Positions 44,423-53,572 are shown, counted from the first letter of the stretch. The stretch is DNA of 64,000 nt from G963675935 sp963675935 (GCA_963675935.2 CAXXPV010000003.1:1116001-1180000), one strand, 5' to 3'. Program-made: numbers and translations. The notes: generated by a model not told the origin, from the sequence alone.

Positions 44423-45445
44423 ATGCGTCGCTATTGGCGAGAACCACAACCGAGCGGCATGTTTCGCGGGGCCGAATTGACCCGGCTCTTGGCCGGCGTC
44501 GTCATGCTGGCGGTTCTCTACATGCTGATCGTCAGGGCCAAAGACGTCAGCACTTGGCGTTGGCTGGCCAAAGCGTGCAACAGCAGCGTGGCGGCGTCGG
44601 CGGAGAATTCGCCGAAACAGCCCGAGAAACCCAATTCCAACTCCAAAGTGCCCCCGCTGGCCGAGCCGACAGGCCCGACCGATGAAGACCCCGACGAGGC
44701 CGAGACCGCGAAAGAAGAATATCAGGCCCTGACCGACGGCTCATTGGCGTTAGGCCCCGAGGAGATGGAAGCCTACGACCGGATGGTCGAGTGGGCGAAG
44801 AACCAGTCGTTCGCACGGCTCAGCGATCGTGCCCAAAAAGATCTTTGGTACACCGATTTGCACGACTCCGCCAAGAAATATCGCGGCAAATTGGTCACGC
44901 TCGATCTCGACATTCGCCGTGCCCGCGATGTGGGCAAAAACCGCTACGGCATCGATCTCCATGAGGTTTGGGGAGTGACCGAAGAGTCGCGCGGGCGATT
45001 CTACGTCGCGGTTGTCCTCGATTATCCCAAGGGGATGCCCACCGGTTGGGACATTCGCGCCCGGGCGAAGTTCGCCGGCTATTTTCTGAAGCTCCAGGGC
45101 TACGAATCGGCCGATGCGAAGCCGGGGCAATCGCCCGACCGAGCGCCGTTGTTGATCGGCCGGTTGGAATGGGAGCCGCCTGTCGAGCAGTCCGAGGCCG
45201 ACGGTTCGGACGAGTGGTTTTGGGGTTCGATCGCGTTGGGCATAATTTTGGCGATTCTCGGCGGGCGATTTTTGATCGCCAAGCTGTTTCGGCGAAAAAA
45301 AACCGCCGCCCCACGGCTTGTATCCTCCGAAACCGGCGAGGCGATTCCCCTCGACGTTTGGCTGGAGCGATCTCCTCCCCCCGAGGACGATGGAGGGAAT
45401 AATAACGACGGAGAAAACGAGTATCTGAAAGGGCAGCACGACTAA
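44423..45445 (+). CDS. Two-TM membrane protein of the ExbB/ExbD cluster
   Basis: A 340-aa protein with TM helices at about residues 18-37 (ELTRLLAGVVMLAVLYMLIV) and 265-287 (WGSIALGIILAILGGRFLI), a large periplasmic domain between them and a short cytoplasmic tail. The domain (RGKLVTLDLDIRRARDVGKNRYG, EVWGVTEESRGRFYVAVVLDYP) has a beta-rich, OB-like look. The family was not recognised; its place in the cluster suggests a coupling or scaffold role. Confidence 0.65.
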   Translation: MRRYWREPQPSGMFRGAELTRLLAGVVMLAVLYMLIVRAKDVSTWRWLAKACNSSVAASAENSPKQPEKPNSNSKVPPLAEPTGPTDEDPDEAETAKEEYQALTDGSLALGPEEMEAYDRMVEWAKNQSFARLSDRAQKDLWYTDLHDSAKKYRGKLVTLDLDIRRARDVGKNRYGIDLHEVWGVTEESRGRFYVAVVLDYPKGMPTGWDIRARAKFAGYFLKLQGYESADAKPGQSPDRAPLLIGRLEWEPPVEQSEADGSDEWFWGSIALGIILAILGGRFLIAKLFRRKKTAAPRLVSSETGEAIPLDVWLERSPPPEDDGGNNNDGENEYLKGQHD

Positions 45446-45458
45446 CATGGATTGCCCC

Positions 45459-45537
45459 GTTTAGCCGGCGAAAAAAGTTCGCCGCGTTTTTGCGAGAATC
45501 GCCGAACATACGCGGCGTACAAGTACGCCGGCTAAAC
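45459..45537. repeat. Inverted repeat of the gtttagccggcg type
   Basis: gtttagccggcgaaaaaagt...gccgcg pairs with cgcggcgtac...cgccggctaaac across a 24-base loop. It sits between the two-TM protein gene and the toroid-protein gene. Confidence 0.85.
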
Positions 45538-45654
45538 GACACGTCCGACGTTCGTTTTCTGACAGTCAATAGCCGGCGGCCGGCGATTACACCCTTGACG
45601 GGGGAGATTGCTTGGCCGATCATTGAGATAGGGTTAAGAAGGAACGGACAAAAC

Positions 45655-47397
45655 ATGGCTGAACCAGAGGCAGTCAATCCCGAGACAGTCGAGGCGGAAT
45701 CGGTCGAGACATCGGCCCAGAAGCCGCCCTCGTTGCCCACTCCGCCCGCCTCAAAACCGGTGCCCGAGGTCGTATTGCCGCCCGAGTTGGTCCATCATGG
45801 CATGTTCGAGCGTGCCCGCATGTGGATCACCGAGGAAGGCCCTTGGTGGCTTTGCAGCTTCGTCTTCCATGTCGTTTTGGTTTGTTCGCTGGCGTTGGTT
45901 GGCGGCAAAGTGGTGGAGAAGTTTACCGAGGAGGCGCCGTCGTTCGAGGAAGCCAAGGTCGATACGCCCGTGGAGGCGCCCAAGGAGATCGAGCGATTCG
46001 ATATTGGCGAGACGCCGGAAGACCCCACGGAACTGAGCACCGACACGCTCGATCTGGAAAAGCCGGCCGTGATTGCCCAGGAGGCGGAGTATAACGACGA
46101 AAAAGCGAACTTTGAGCATAAGGGTGGCGGCGTGGCCGCGGTTGCCGATCAGCCGAACACGGGCGGATTGGGTGGATTCGACATCAAGGGTTTTGGCGCC
46201 GGGCCGGCCATCAAGGGCAAGGGCGGTGTGGGCATTGGCGTCGGCACCGGCACCCACGCCGGCAGCGGCGGCGACGGCTCCGGCTTCGGCGGTCGCGGAA
46301 GCGGAAGTCGAAAAGCCCAACTTGGCACCTCCGGCGGCACGAAACAATCGGAGCGGGCCGTGGCCGGCGCCCTGAACTGGATCGCTCGGCACCAACTTAC
46401 CTCCAACGGCAGTTGGAGCTTGACGAAGTACAGTAGTCGTTGCACCGACGCCACCTGCACCGGCGGCGCTTCGGCCGGCGAACGTCCGGCCGCGGCCACG
46501 GCCATGGCCTTGCTGCCGTTCTTGGCGGCGGGTCAAACCCATGTGTCGAAAGGGCCCTACAAACACACGATCGCCGCCGGCGTCCGCTATCTCATCGGCA
46601 GCCAAAAGCCCGATGGAGACTTGCGACTTGGCGGCACGATGTATGACCACGGTTTGGCCGCCATCGCGTTGTGCGAGTGTTATGGGATGAGCAACGACTC
46701 GAGCGTGCGAAACGCGGCACAGGCGTCGCTGAACTTCATCATGGCGGCGCAAGACCCCGCCGGCGGCGGCTGGCGTTATGGTCCCAAGGAAGCCGGCGAC
46801 ACGTCGGTCGTCGGTTGGCAGATCATGGCGCTGAAGAGCGGGAAAATGGCCTACCTGAACGTCAACGAGGCCGTATTTGGAAAGGCGAAGGCGTTTCTGA
46901 AGTCGGTTTCGTCAGGCGCGGGGGGCAGCACCGGCGGCGGTGGATTGTTCGCTTACATGCCTGCCGGCGCCGCCACGGCGCCGATGACCTCGGTCGGCCT
47001 GCTATGCAATCAATACATGGGCATGGGGCGAGCCGATCCCGCCATGACCGAGGGCGTCAAGGTTCTCATGCAAAATCTGCCCGACGCGGCAAATGCCAGG
47101 AACGTCTACTACTGGTACTACGCCACGCAGGTGATGCATAATGTTCCCGGTTCCGATTGGGACACCTGGAATCGGAAGATGCGTCGCATTTTGATCGACA
47201 CGCAATGCAAGGACAAGAAACAATGCGCCAACGGCAGTTGGAATCCCGCCGCGCCGATCAAAGACAAGTATGGGGACGAAGGCGGCCGGCTGATGATGAC
47301 CAGTCTTTCGGCGTTGACGCTCGAAGTGTATTATCGCTATTTGCCGTTGTACAAGCTCGACAAGGACGCGCCCGGCGAAGGCGGCGCGGCAAAATAG
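45655..47397 (+). CDS. TonB-like membrane anchor fused to a squalene-cyclase-like alpha/alpha-toroid
   Basis: A 580-aa protein. Residues 1-60 are cytoplasmic and Pro/Glu-rich. The TM helix (about 63-83, WWLCSFVFHVVLVCSLALVGG) has Ser68, His72 and Leu79 in the S-xxx-H-x6-L spacing of the TonB SHLS motif, with Gly83 where TonB has Ser. A Pro/Glu and Gly-rich periplasmic linker (85-235) leads to a prenyltransferase/squalene oxidase repeat domain (240-560: SQKPDGDLRLGGTMYDHGLA, DPAGGGWRYGPKEAGDTSV, YYWYYATQVM). It lacks an evident DxDD cyclase acid motif, so it is probably a binding or scaffolding toroid. It is likely the moving partner of the ExbB/ExbD proteins. Confidence 0.8.
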   Translation: MAEPEAVNPETVEAESVETSAQKPPSLPTPPASKPVPEVVLPPELVHHGMFERARMWITEEGPWWLCSFVFHVVLVCSLALVGGKVVEKFTEEAPSFEEAKVDTPVEAPKEIERFDIGETPEDPTELSTDTLDLEKPAVIAQEAEYNDEKANFEHKGGGVAAVADQPNTGGLGGFDIKGFGAGPAIKGKGGVGIGVGTGTHAGSGGDGSGFGGRGSGSRKAQLGTSGGTKQSERAVAGALNWIARHQLTSNGSWSLTKYSSRCTDATCTGGASAGERPAAATAMALLPFLAAGQTHVSKGPYKHTIAAGVRYLIGSQKPDGDLRLGGTMYDHGLAAIALCECYGMSNDSSVRNAAQASLNFIMAAQDPAGGGWRYGPKEAGDTSVVGWQIMALKSGKMAYLNVNEAVFGKAKAFLKSVSSGAGGSTGGGGLFAYMPAGAATAPMTSVGLLCNQYMGMGRADPAMTEGVKVLMQNLPDAANARNVYYWYYATQVMHNVPGSDWDTWNRKMRRILIDTQCKDKKQCANGSWNPAAPIKDKYGDEGGRLMMTSLSALTLEVYYRYLPLYKLDKDAPGEGGAAK

Positions 47398-47427
47398 CCC
47401 TTGGGGATAAAAAATACTAAATACCCG

Positions 47428-50397
47428 ATGAAAAACACCCCCGTCTCGATATTGATTCTATTGTCATGCGTCGTTCCGGCGTTTTGGGGCGGGCGGTGCG
47501 CGGCCGAGGAAGACCCCTTGCAGTTCGTCCGCGCCTTGCGTCGAATCGGCTACTCCGACACGGCCGTCGAATATCTCGAAACGCTCGACCGACGGCCCGA
47601 TCTTCCGCCCGAGGTCCGCGAGGTTTGGGACCTTGAAATGGCGCAGAGCCAGATGGCTGCGGCCGCCGAAGGCGCTTTCGACCAGAAGGAGTCGGAGCGA
47701 TTGATCGAGGAGTCGCAAAAGCATCTGGCGAAGTTTTTCAAGGAGAAGCCAGACCATCCCTCGGCGGCAAATGCATGGGCCGCGTGGGGCGACTTTCTGA
47801 TGAAGCAGGCCGGCGATCTGCTTCAAGCCGCTCGGCTGTCCGACGCCAAGGACAAAGAAAAACGCGAAAAGCTGTCGGTCGAGGCCCGGACGGGTTTGAC
47901 CGCCGCCCACGAAAAATACGTCCAGGCCCTGGCGAAGTTCCAGAAGCGGCTGGCCGATTTGCCGCAGCCGCCCAAGTTGACCACGAAGCGACCGCCTCGG
48001 AATCAGATGAAACTTCTGGCGGCCCGCGCCGAGGCCGTCGCCGATTTGCAGGACGTTGAGTTCAAGCTTGCGATGATCGACTACCATTTGGGTCAGACCT
48101 ACTCGGACCCGAAAAATCCCGAACGCATCGCCGCGTTGCAAAAAGCCGGCAAGGCATTCGACGACATTTTTCAGAAAAACCGGTTTGCCTTGACACGCAT
48201 TGCCCGCGAGGCCCACGCCTGGCATGGCAAGTGCGCCGAGGAGTTGGGCGATCTCCAGTTGGCCACCGACATTTACGACGAAGTGCTCGGGGGGGTCGGC
48301 GAGGGCGCGGAAAAAGACCCGGCGCTCGTGCCGTTGTTCACTCAGGTCGAGTATTTCCGCCTGCTGATCCTCGCCAAACAGAGCCCCAAGGATTTTCTCC
48401 CGGAGGCGCGGAACTGCCTGCAACAGTATCGCACGATGCGGCAGACCGACGGCTACCAGGGCATCGCCTTCGAGACGGCCAAGGCGCTGCGGGCGCAGGC
48501 CGAGAAGGCGACAGGCTCCGAGCGGTCAAAAACCCTCGCCGAGGTCACGAAGATTCTGGCCGAAATGGCTCGAACGCGAAGTTCCTATCAGCAGCAGGCG
48601 ATTCTGCTCCGCCGCGACATTTTCAAGTCGGCCGGCAAGTCGGACCTCGACGTGAACACGTTCGAGGAGGCCGTCGCCATCGCCGACGCCGCCATGACCG
48701 CGTCGCAGTGGGAGCAGGCCCGAGACGCCTACGACAAGGCTTTGGAACTCGCCGCCAAGCAAAATCGCAAGAACGTCGCGGAAGTTGAGGCGGTCCGCGA
48801 GGCCCGCGGCCGCGCGCTGTTCGCAATCGCCCGCGGCTTGTTCGACAAGGGCAAGCTGACCGAGTGCATCGAACAGGTCAGCGGCATCGTTTTCGAGGAC
48901 GCGGAAACGAAGACCGTGCGGAAGAGCAGCCCCATCGCCGCTCAGGCGTCGGCCCTGGCGGGCAGCGCCGCGTGGAATCTATACGTCGCCGCTCCGGAAG
49001 ACAAGAAGCCCGTCGCGCTCGAACAGCTCATGAAAACCGCCAAGTTCACCGAAGAAAACTGGCCCGACCGGCCCGAGGCCGACGACGCCCGCATGAACCG
49101 GGCGCAGGCGAAGCTCGTCGCCCGTCAGGTCCGCGAGGCCATTGACATTTTCGATCACGTCAATCCGAAGTCGGAGCGTTATCCGCTGGCGATGTATCGG
49201 GCGGCGTATTACTACGCCGGGCTGTATTCGGCGGAGAAGAAAAAACCGGAAGCGTCCCGCAACGCGGCACAAATGGCCGCCGATCGCACGAAGGCGGTCG
49301 AACAGTTGAAAGCCAGCCTTGCGGTGCTTAAGAAGCAGGCCGAGTCAGGCAAGCCGGCCCCGCTGCAACTGGCTGAATCCCAACTCTTGCTGGCCGATAT
49401 TCTTCTGGAAGGCGGCGAAGCCAAGGAAGCGGCCGCGCTCTATCAACCGCTGGTCGACGCCATCAAGGCCGCGAAACCGCAGTCGTTCGACGAGACGACC
49501 GGCCGCGTTTTTCTCGGCGCCGTGAAGGCGTATTCGGCCCTGGGCGACTTCGACCGCGCCGGCGCCGTCGGCGACGTGTTGATCGACCTTGGCCCCGACA
49601 CGCTTCCGGTCAACTACGGGTTGACCGAATTCGCCCGGCTGTTGGATTTTGAGCGGAAAAAGGCGCAGGCCCTGGTGACGGAGCTTGAAACCACGACGAA
49701 AGACGCCGAGTGCGCCGCCGCGAAAAAGCGGTTGGATTCCATCGTCGATTTGCTCGGCAAGGTTCTGGTCAAGCTGGCCAAGCGGAAGGAAGTGTCGCCG
49801 GCCGGAATGGTTTTCATCGGCGATGCGTTAGGCTCGGTCGGGCGCATGGCCGAGGCGAGCGAGGAATATCAGAAGATCATCAAGCGGACGGAGACCGATC
49901 CCGAGTTTGCCAAGACCGCCCAAAAGGCCATGACCCGGGTGCGTTCCCAGTTGGTCGGCATTCTGCGCAAGCAAGGGCAGTTTGAGGAAGCCCTCAAGCA
50001 GGTCGAGCAATTGATCAAGGACAATCCTCGCGCGGTCGAGCCGCTGATGGAGAAGGGGCGTATTCTCGAAAGCTGGGCCGATAAGGATCCGTCGAAATTC
50101 AAGGCCGCCGTGGACCATTGGGTTTCGTTGCGATTGCGGTTGCAGTCGATGCGCAAGAAGCCGCCCGAATACTACGAGGTCATGTACAACGTCGCCGCAT
50201 GTCTGATGCGCGAGGCCGAAACGAGCAAGGACAAGGCCGTGGTGATGGATCGGGCGTTGAAGGCCGAGAAGGCCCTGAACGCGGCCCTGATTTTCAGTCC
50301 CAAGCTGAACGGCCCCGACACCGTCGCTCGCTACAAGGTTTTGTTGAACAAGGCGATTATTCTGCAAGGGCGGAAGCCCAAGCAGGGCGAAAAATAG
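47428..50397 (+). CDS. Large exported helical-repeat (TPR-like) protein
   Basis: A 989-aa protein with a signal peptide (MKNTPVSILILLSCVVPAFW, cleavage near CAAEE) and a solenoid of helical pairs of TPR type, seen in RRIGYSDTAVEYLETLDRRP, ELGDLQLATDIYDEVLG, QWEQARDAYDKALELAAKQ and GQFEEALKQVEQLIKDNPRA. No catalytic motif is visible. The ATG at 47428 is 30 bases after the toroid gene, so the two are co-transcribed. A periplasmic partner that gathers envelope proteins is likely. Confidence 0.75.
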   Translation: MKNTPVSILILLSCVVPAFWGGRCAAEEDPLQFVRALRRIGYSDTAVEYLETLDRRPDLPPEVREVWDLEMAQSQMAAAAEGAFDQKESERLIEESQKHLAKFFKEKPDHPSAANAWAAWGDFLMKQAGDLLQAARLSDAKDKEKREKLSVEARTGLTAAHEKYVQALAKFQKRLADLPQPPKLTTKRPPRNQMKLLAARAEAVADLQDVEFKLAMIDYHLGQTYSDPKNPERIAALQKAGKAFDDIFQKNRFALTRIAREAHAWHGKCAEELGDLQLATDIYDEVLGGVGEGAEKDPALVPLFTQVEYFRLLILAKQSPKDFLPEARNCLQQYRTMRQTDGYQGIAFETAKALRAQAEKATGSERSKTLAEVTKILAEMARTRSSYQQQAILLRRDIFKSAGKSDLDVNTFEEAVAIADAAMTASQWEQARDAYDKALELAAKQNRKNVAEVEAVREARGRALFAIARGLFDKGKLTECIEQVSGIVFEDAETKTVRKSSPIAAQASALAGSAAWNLYVAAPEDKKPVALEQLMKTAKFTEENWPDRPEADDARMNRAQAKLVARQVREAIDIFDHVNPKSERYPLAMYRAAYYYAGLYSAEKKKPEASRNAAQMAADRTKAVEQLKASLAVLKKQAESGKPAPLQLAESQLLLADILLEGGEAKEAAALYQPLVDAIKAAKPQSFDETTGRVFLGAVKAYSALGDFDRAGAVGDVLIDLGPDTLPVNYGLTEFARLLDFERKKAQALVTELETTTKDAECAAAKKRLDSIVDLLGKVLVKLAKRKEVSPAGMVFIGDALGSVGRMAEASEEYQKIIKRTETDPEFAKTAQKAMTRVRSQLVGILRKQGQFEEALKQVEQLIKDNPRAVEPLMEKGRILESWADKDPSKFKAAVDHWVSLRLRLQSMRKKPPEYYEVMYNVAACLMREAETSKDKAVVMDRALKAEKALNAALIFSPKLNGPDTVARYKVLLNKAIILQGRKPKQGEK

Positions 50398-50416
50398 CGG
50401 ATTTCGCCGGCACTCC

Positions 50417-50565
50417 AAATGTAAAGCCGCGACCAAGTGTAAAGCCGCGACCAAATGTAAAGCCGCGACCAAATGTAAAGCCGCGACCATTGGTCGCGGA
50501 CGAGGGAATCGGGGGCTGTTGCTATCTCCCCGCCAACCGCGACCAATGGTCGCGGCTTTACAACC
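50417..50565. repeat. Four 18-bp tandem repeats plus inverted copy
   Basis: The unit aaatgtaaagccgcgacc is repeated four times without spacers (50417-50488; the second has a single change), followed by attggtcgcgg and, after a 40-base loop, by ccgcgaccaatggtcgcggctttac (50537-50561). The inverted copy ends four bases before the VWA gene start. Confidence 0.95.
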
Positions 50566-51309
50566 ATGAATCGTGGATTTCTCTTCACACTTGCGTTGAT
50601 TTGCATTTTCGCCCTGCCGGCCCGCGCGGCCGATCCCGTGAATCCCGCCGATGCCGAGGTTTCGCCGCAAAAACAGCTCGAAGAAGGGCTGGGTTTCTCC
50701 CTCGCCCCGAAAACAGACGGCAAGGCCCGCGTCCGGCTTTTCGGCCTCGTCGGCGAAGGCTACAAGTTCGTTTACGTGTTCGATCGGTCGGGCAGCATGG
50801 GCGGAAGCGGCCGCGACTCGTTGCGGGCCGTCAAGGCCGAACTGATCGAAAGCCTCAAAACGCTCGACTCGGTCCACCAGTTTCAGATTGTTTTCTACAA
50901 CGAGCGGCCGGTCCTCTTCAACCCGACCGGCGAGCCGGGCCGCTTGGCCTTTGCCACCGACGCCAACAAACAGCGGGCCATTCGATTTCTCGACACGATC
51001 ACGGCCGCCGGCGGCACGGCCCACGACGACGCCCTGCGCCTGGCCATTCGCCTCCATCCCGACGCGATCTTTTTTTTGACCGACGCCGACGATCCGAAAC
51101 TTTCGCCCGCGGAGTTGGCGAAAATCCGGCGTCAGGCGGCGGGCATCATCATCCACGCGGTCGAGTTTGGCGTCGGACCGAAGCCGGAGGGTTCGAGTTT
51201 CATCGCCGATCTTGCTCGGCAAAACGGCGGCGGCTACGTTTACATCGACATCGCGAAACGTTCCGCCCCGGCTTCCGCGGCGAAGGGGGGACGCGAACGG
51301 GAAAGATAA
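50566..51309 (+). CDS. Exported von Willebrand factor A domain protein
   Basis: A 247-aa protein with a signal peptide (MNRGFLFTLALICIFALPARAAD) and a VWA domain (residues 65-225) with an intact MIDAS, VYVFDRSGSMGGSG, then Thr in AAGGTAHDDAL and Asp in FFLTDADDP. MIDAS domains bind metal and a partner protein. It is the last gene of the ExbB/ExbD cluster and likely its secreted partner. Confidence 0.85.
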   Translation: MNRGFLFTLALICIFALPARAADPVNPADAEVSPQKQLEEGLGFSLAPKTDGKARVRLFGLVGEGYKFVYVFDRSGSMGGSGRDSLRAVKAELIESLKTLDSVHQFQIVFYNERPVLFNPTGEPGRLAFATDANKQRAIRFLDTITAAGGTAHDDALRLAIRLHPDAIFFLTDADDPKLSPAELAKIRRQAAGIIIHAVEFGVGPKPEGSSFIADLARQNGGGYVYIDIAKRSAPASAAKGGRERER

Positions 51310-51318
51310 GAAGAACCT

Positions 51319-51402
51319 GTAGGGTGGCACAAGCTTGCTCAGTCCCCCCTTGTGTTTCCTGCGTTTTTTTGGTGGGACTGCGCAAGCTTGTTCCACCCTG
51401 CA
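51319..51402. repeat. Inverted repeat after the VWA gene
   Basis: gtagggtggcacaagcttgc (51319-51338) pairs imperfectly with gcaagcttgttccaccctgc (51383-51402). The remaining sequence to 51532 shows no ORF. Confidence 0.7.
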
Positions 51403-51532
51403 TCCGCAACACCACCAAAGCGGGGGTGTTTTCCCATGCTCCATGCGGTTGACATTGGCGGCGTGCCGCGGTAGAGTTGAGCGTTTGTGGATGTTCCACG
51501 ATTTTGCGGAAAAACGCCCCCCTGGTTGAATC

Positions 51533-51628
51533 ATGTTTACCCAAGTTCCGAATTCCGTATCCGCGTGGATCGCAGCCGGCGTTGGCGCGGGCGTGGGTAT
51601 TACGGTTATTCAGGAGGTTCGGCCCTAG
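51533..51628 (+). CDS. Possible 31-aa leader peptide upstream of cimA
   Basis: A short frame starting MFTQVPNSVSAWIAAGVGAG and ending VGITVIQEVRP. It is rich in Val and Ile, lies just ahead of a terminator and 160 bases before the citramalate synthase gene, whose product starts isoleucine synthesis. That layout fits an attenuation leader peptide, but no ribosome site is visible and the peptide might be chance. Confidence 0.35.
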   Translation: MFTQVPNSVSAWIAAGVGAGVGITVIQEVRP

Positions 51629-51656
51629 GGCTTCCGGCGATACACCGAAAGTAAAG

Positions 51657-51692
51657 AAGCCCTGAGGCCAAGACGGCTTCGGGGCTTTTTTG
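51657..51692 (+). terminator. Rho-independent terminator ahead of cimA
   Basis: aagccctgaggcc (51657-51669) pairs with ggcttcggggctt (51675-51687) with two G-U pairs, followed by a T-run to about 51692. No plus-strand gene other than the 31-aa ORF ends here, so it either ends a small RNA or acts as an attenuator for cimA. Confidence 0.75.
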
Positions 51693-51727
51693 TTGGTGTT
51701 GGTGTTGAAAAATGAAACGCACGCGAT

Positions 51728-51752
51728 CGCGGGCCGTTGGCCCCCGGCTATT
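51728..51752. repeat. Dispersed repeat gggccgttggcccccggctatt (copy 4)
   Basis: Single-arm copy between the terminator and cimA; see 6821 and 34111. Confidence 0.75.
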
Positions 51753-51787
51753 GTCTCTTATTGTCTCTGGCAACTGACAACGATTCC

Positions 51788-53359
51788 ATGCAACGCATCG
51801 AAATCTACGACACCACGCTCCGCGACGGCGCCCAGGGCGAGGGCGTCAGTTTTTCGCTCCAAGACAAACTGACGCTTACCGAGCGGCTCGACCGCCTCGG
51901 GTTCGACTACGTCGAGGGAGGCTATCCGGCCTCGAACGAGAAGGATTTCCAGTACTTCCAGCAAGTCGGAAAGATCAAACTCGAACACGCCAAGGTCTGC
52001 GCGTTTGGAATGACCCGGCGCAAGGGCAGCCGCGTGGAATCCGACGCCGGCCTCCGCGCCCTGCTGGAAGCTGGCACGTCGGTCGTCACGCTGGTCGGCA
52101 AGGCTTCGGCCTTTCAGGCGACCGACGTGCTTCGGACCACGTTGGAAGAAAATCTGGCTATGATTCGCGAGAGCATTGCGCATCTGGTCGCCGCGGGCCG
52201 TGAGGTGATTTTCGACGCCGAGCATTTTTTTGACGGCTGGAAGCAAAACCCGGAATATGCCCTGCTGGCCGCGCAAACGGCCGTCGAGGCGGGCGCCGCG
52301 TCGGTCACGCTCTGCGACACGAACGGCGGCAGCCAGACGGACGAGATCGCCGAAAGCACTGCCGTCGCGGTCGCCAGACTCTCCGTGCCCGTGGGCATCC
52401 ACTGCCACAACGACTGCGATTTGGCCGTGGCCGGCAGTTTGGCCGCGGTCGCGGCTGGCGCAACCCTCGTCCAGGGAACGATCAACGGCTTCGGCGAACG
52501 ATGCGGCAACGCCGACTTGATTTCGGTCGCCGCCAACTTGGCCCTGAAACGGCAGGGCTATGAACTGCTTCGGCCCGACGGCGTCGCGCGGCTCACCGAG
52601 CTTTCACGCTACGTGTACGAAACGGTGAACTTGAACTTTCGCGCGAATCAGCCGTTTGTCGGAAAGAGCGCTTTCGCCCACAAAGGCGGGATGCACGTCA
52701 GTGGCGTCGCCCGAGCCTCGACCAGCTACGAACACATCGATCCACAACGGGTCGGCAACCAGCGCCGCGTGCTGGTGAGCGAGTTGTCGGGCCGGTCGAA
52801 TATCGTCGCCAACGCAGCCGAGCGAGCGGTGGCGGAAGACCCCAAGCTGGCCGACCGGATTTTGGCCGAGGTGGTGTCGCGCGAGAACGCCGGGTATCAG
52901 TACGAAGCGGCCGACGCTTCGTTCGAGCTGTTGGTTCAGAAGTGCATGAATTCGTATACCCCGCACTTCGAGACGCTGCACTACGACGTGAAAGTTGACA
53001 ATAAATCGGGCAGTGAAGAGGTGACGGCCGAGGCCATCGTCAAGGTTCGCGTCGACGACCGCGTGTGTTTCGAGGCGGCCGAGGGCCATGGGCCCGTCGA
53101 TGCTCTGAACGCCGCGTTGCGAAAGGCCCTGAACGGAAAATTCCCCGGACTGAACTCGCTGCATCTGGTCGATTACAAGGTTCGCGTCATCAATTCCGAG
53201 GCTGCGACGGCCGCCGGCGTTCGCGTGTTGATTCAGAGCCAGGACGAAGACGACGTTTGGGGCACCGTCGGCGTCGACGAAAACATCATCGAGGCAAGCT
53301 GGATTGCCTTGGTCGATAGTTTCGAGTACAAACTTTGGAAAGATGAAAGAAAGAAATAA
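51788..53359 (+). CDS. cimA: (R)-citramalate synthase
   Basis: A 523-aa HMGL/DRE-TIM-type Claisen condensing enzyme that joins pyruvate and acetyl-CoA to citramalate, the first step of the threonine-independent isoleucine route. The N-terminal IEIYDTTLRDGAQGEGVSFS, metal site GIHCHNDCDLAVAGSLA and NGFGERCGNADLIS are diagnostic; the C-terminal 140 residues (VDDRVCFEAAEGHGPVDALN) are the LeuA-type regulatory dimer domain. A QGEG in place of the QSPG of LeuA supports CimA over isopropylmalate synthase. The ATG at 51788 matches the family N-terminus. Confidence 0.93.
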   Translation: MQRIEIYDTTLRDGAQGEGVSFSLQDKLTLTERLDRLGFDYVEGGYPASNEKDFQYFQQVGKIKLEHAKVCAFGMTRRKGSRVESDAGLRALLEAGTSVVTLVGKASAFQATDVLRTTLEENLAMIRESIAHLVAAGREVIFDAEHFFDGWKQNPEYALLAAQTAVEAGAASVTLCDTNGGSQTDEIAESTAVAVARLSVPVGIHCHNDCDLAVAGSLAAVAAGATLVQGTINGFGERCGNADLISVAANLALKRQGYELLRPDGVARLTELSRYVYETVNLNFRANQPFVGKSAFAHKGGMHVSGVARASTSYEHIDPQRVGNQRRVLVSELSGRSNIVANAAERAVAEDPKLADRILAEVVSRENAGYQYEAADASFELLVQKCMNSYTPHFETLHYDVKVDNKSGSEEVTAEAIVKVRVDDRVCFEAAEGHGPVDALNAALRKALNGKFPGLNSLHLVDYKVRVINSEAATAAGVRVLIQSQDEDDVWGTVGVDENIIEASWIALVDSFEYKLWKDERKK

Positions 53360-53374
53360 TCGCAGCTTGCTCTC

Positions 53375-53502
53375 GTTCCCACGCTCCGCGTGGGAACGCA
53401 CTGTGCGGACGCTCTGCGTCCGTGGTGTGATGCAAGATTACAGAGCGGCGCAACGGACGCGGAGCGTCCTGACGGGTATGTTCCCACGCGGAGCGTGGGA
53501 AC
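53375..53502. repeat. Paired palindromes between cimA and valS
   Basis: Two perfect 23-base palindromes, gttcccacgctccgcgtggg (53375-53397) and gttcccacgcggagcgtggg (53480-53502), enclose a second, inner inverted pair of gcggacgctctgcgtccg and cggacgcggagcgtcc. It is a composite REP element of 128 bp. Confidence 0.85.
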
Positions 53503-53572
53503 AAGAATCTTGCGAAGCCGCAAGCGGCTGCTTCACTAGCCACTAACCACTAGCCACTGACCACTCTTCCTC

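Noticed and set aside
50417..50488. Possible CRISPR array
   Set aside because: The four 18-bp units are directly joined with no spacers and there are no cas genes; this is a simple tandem repeat.
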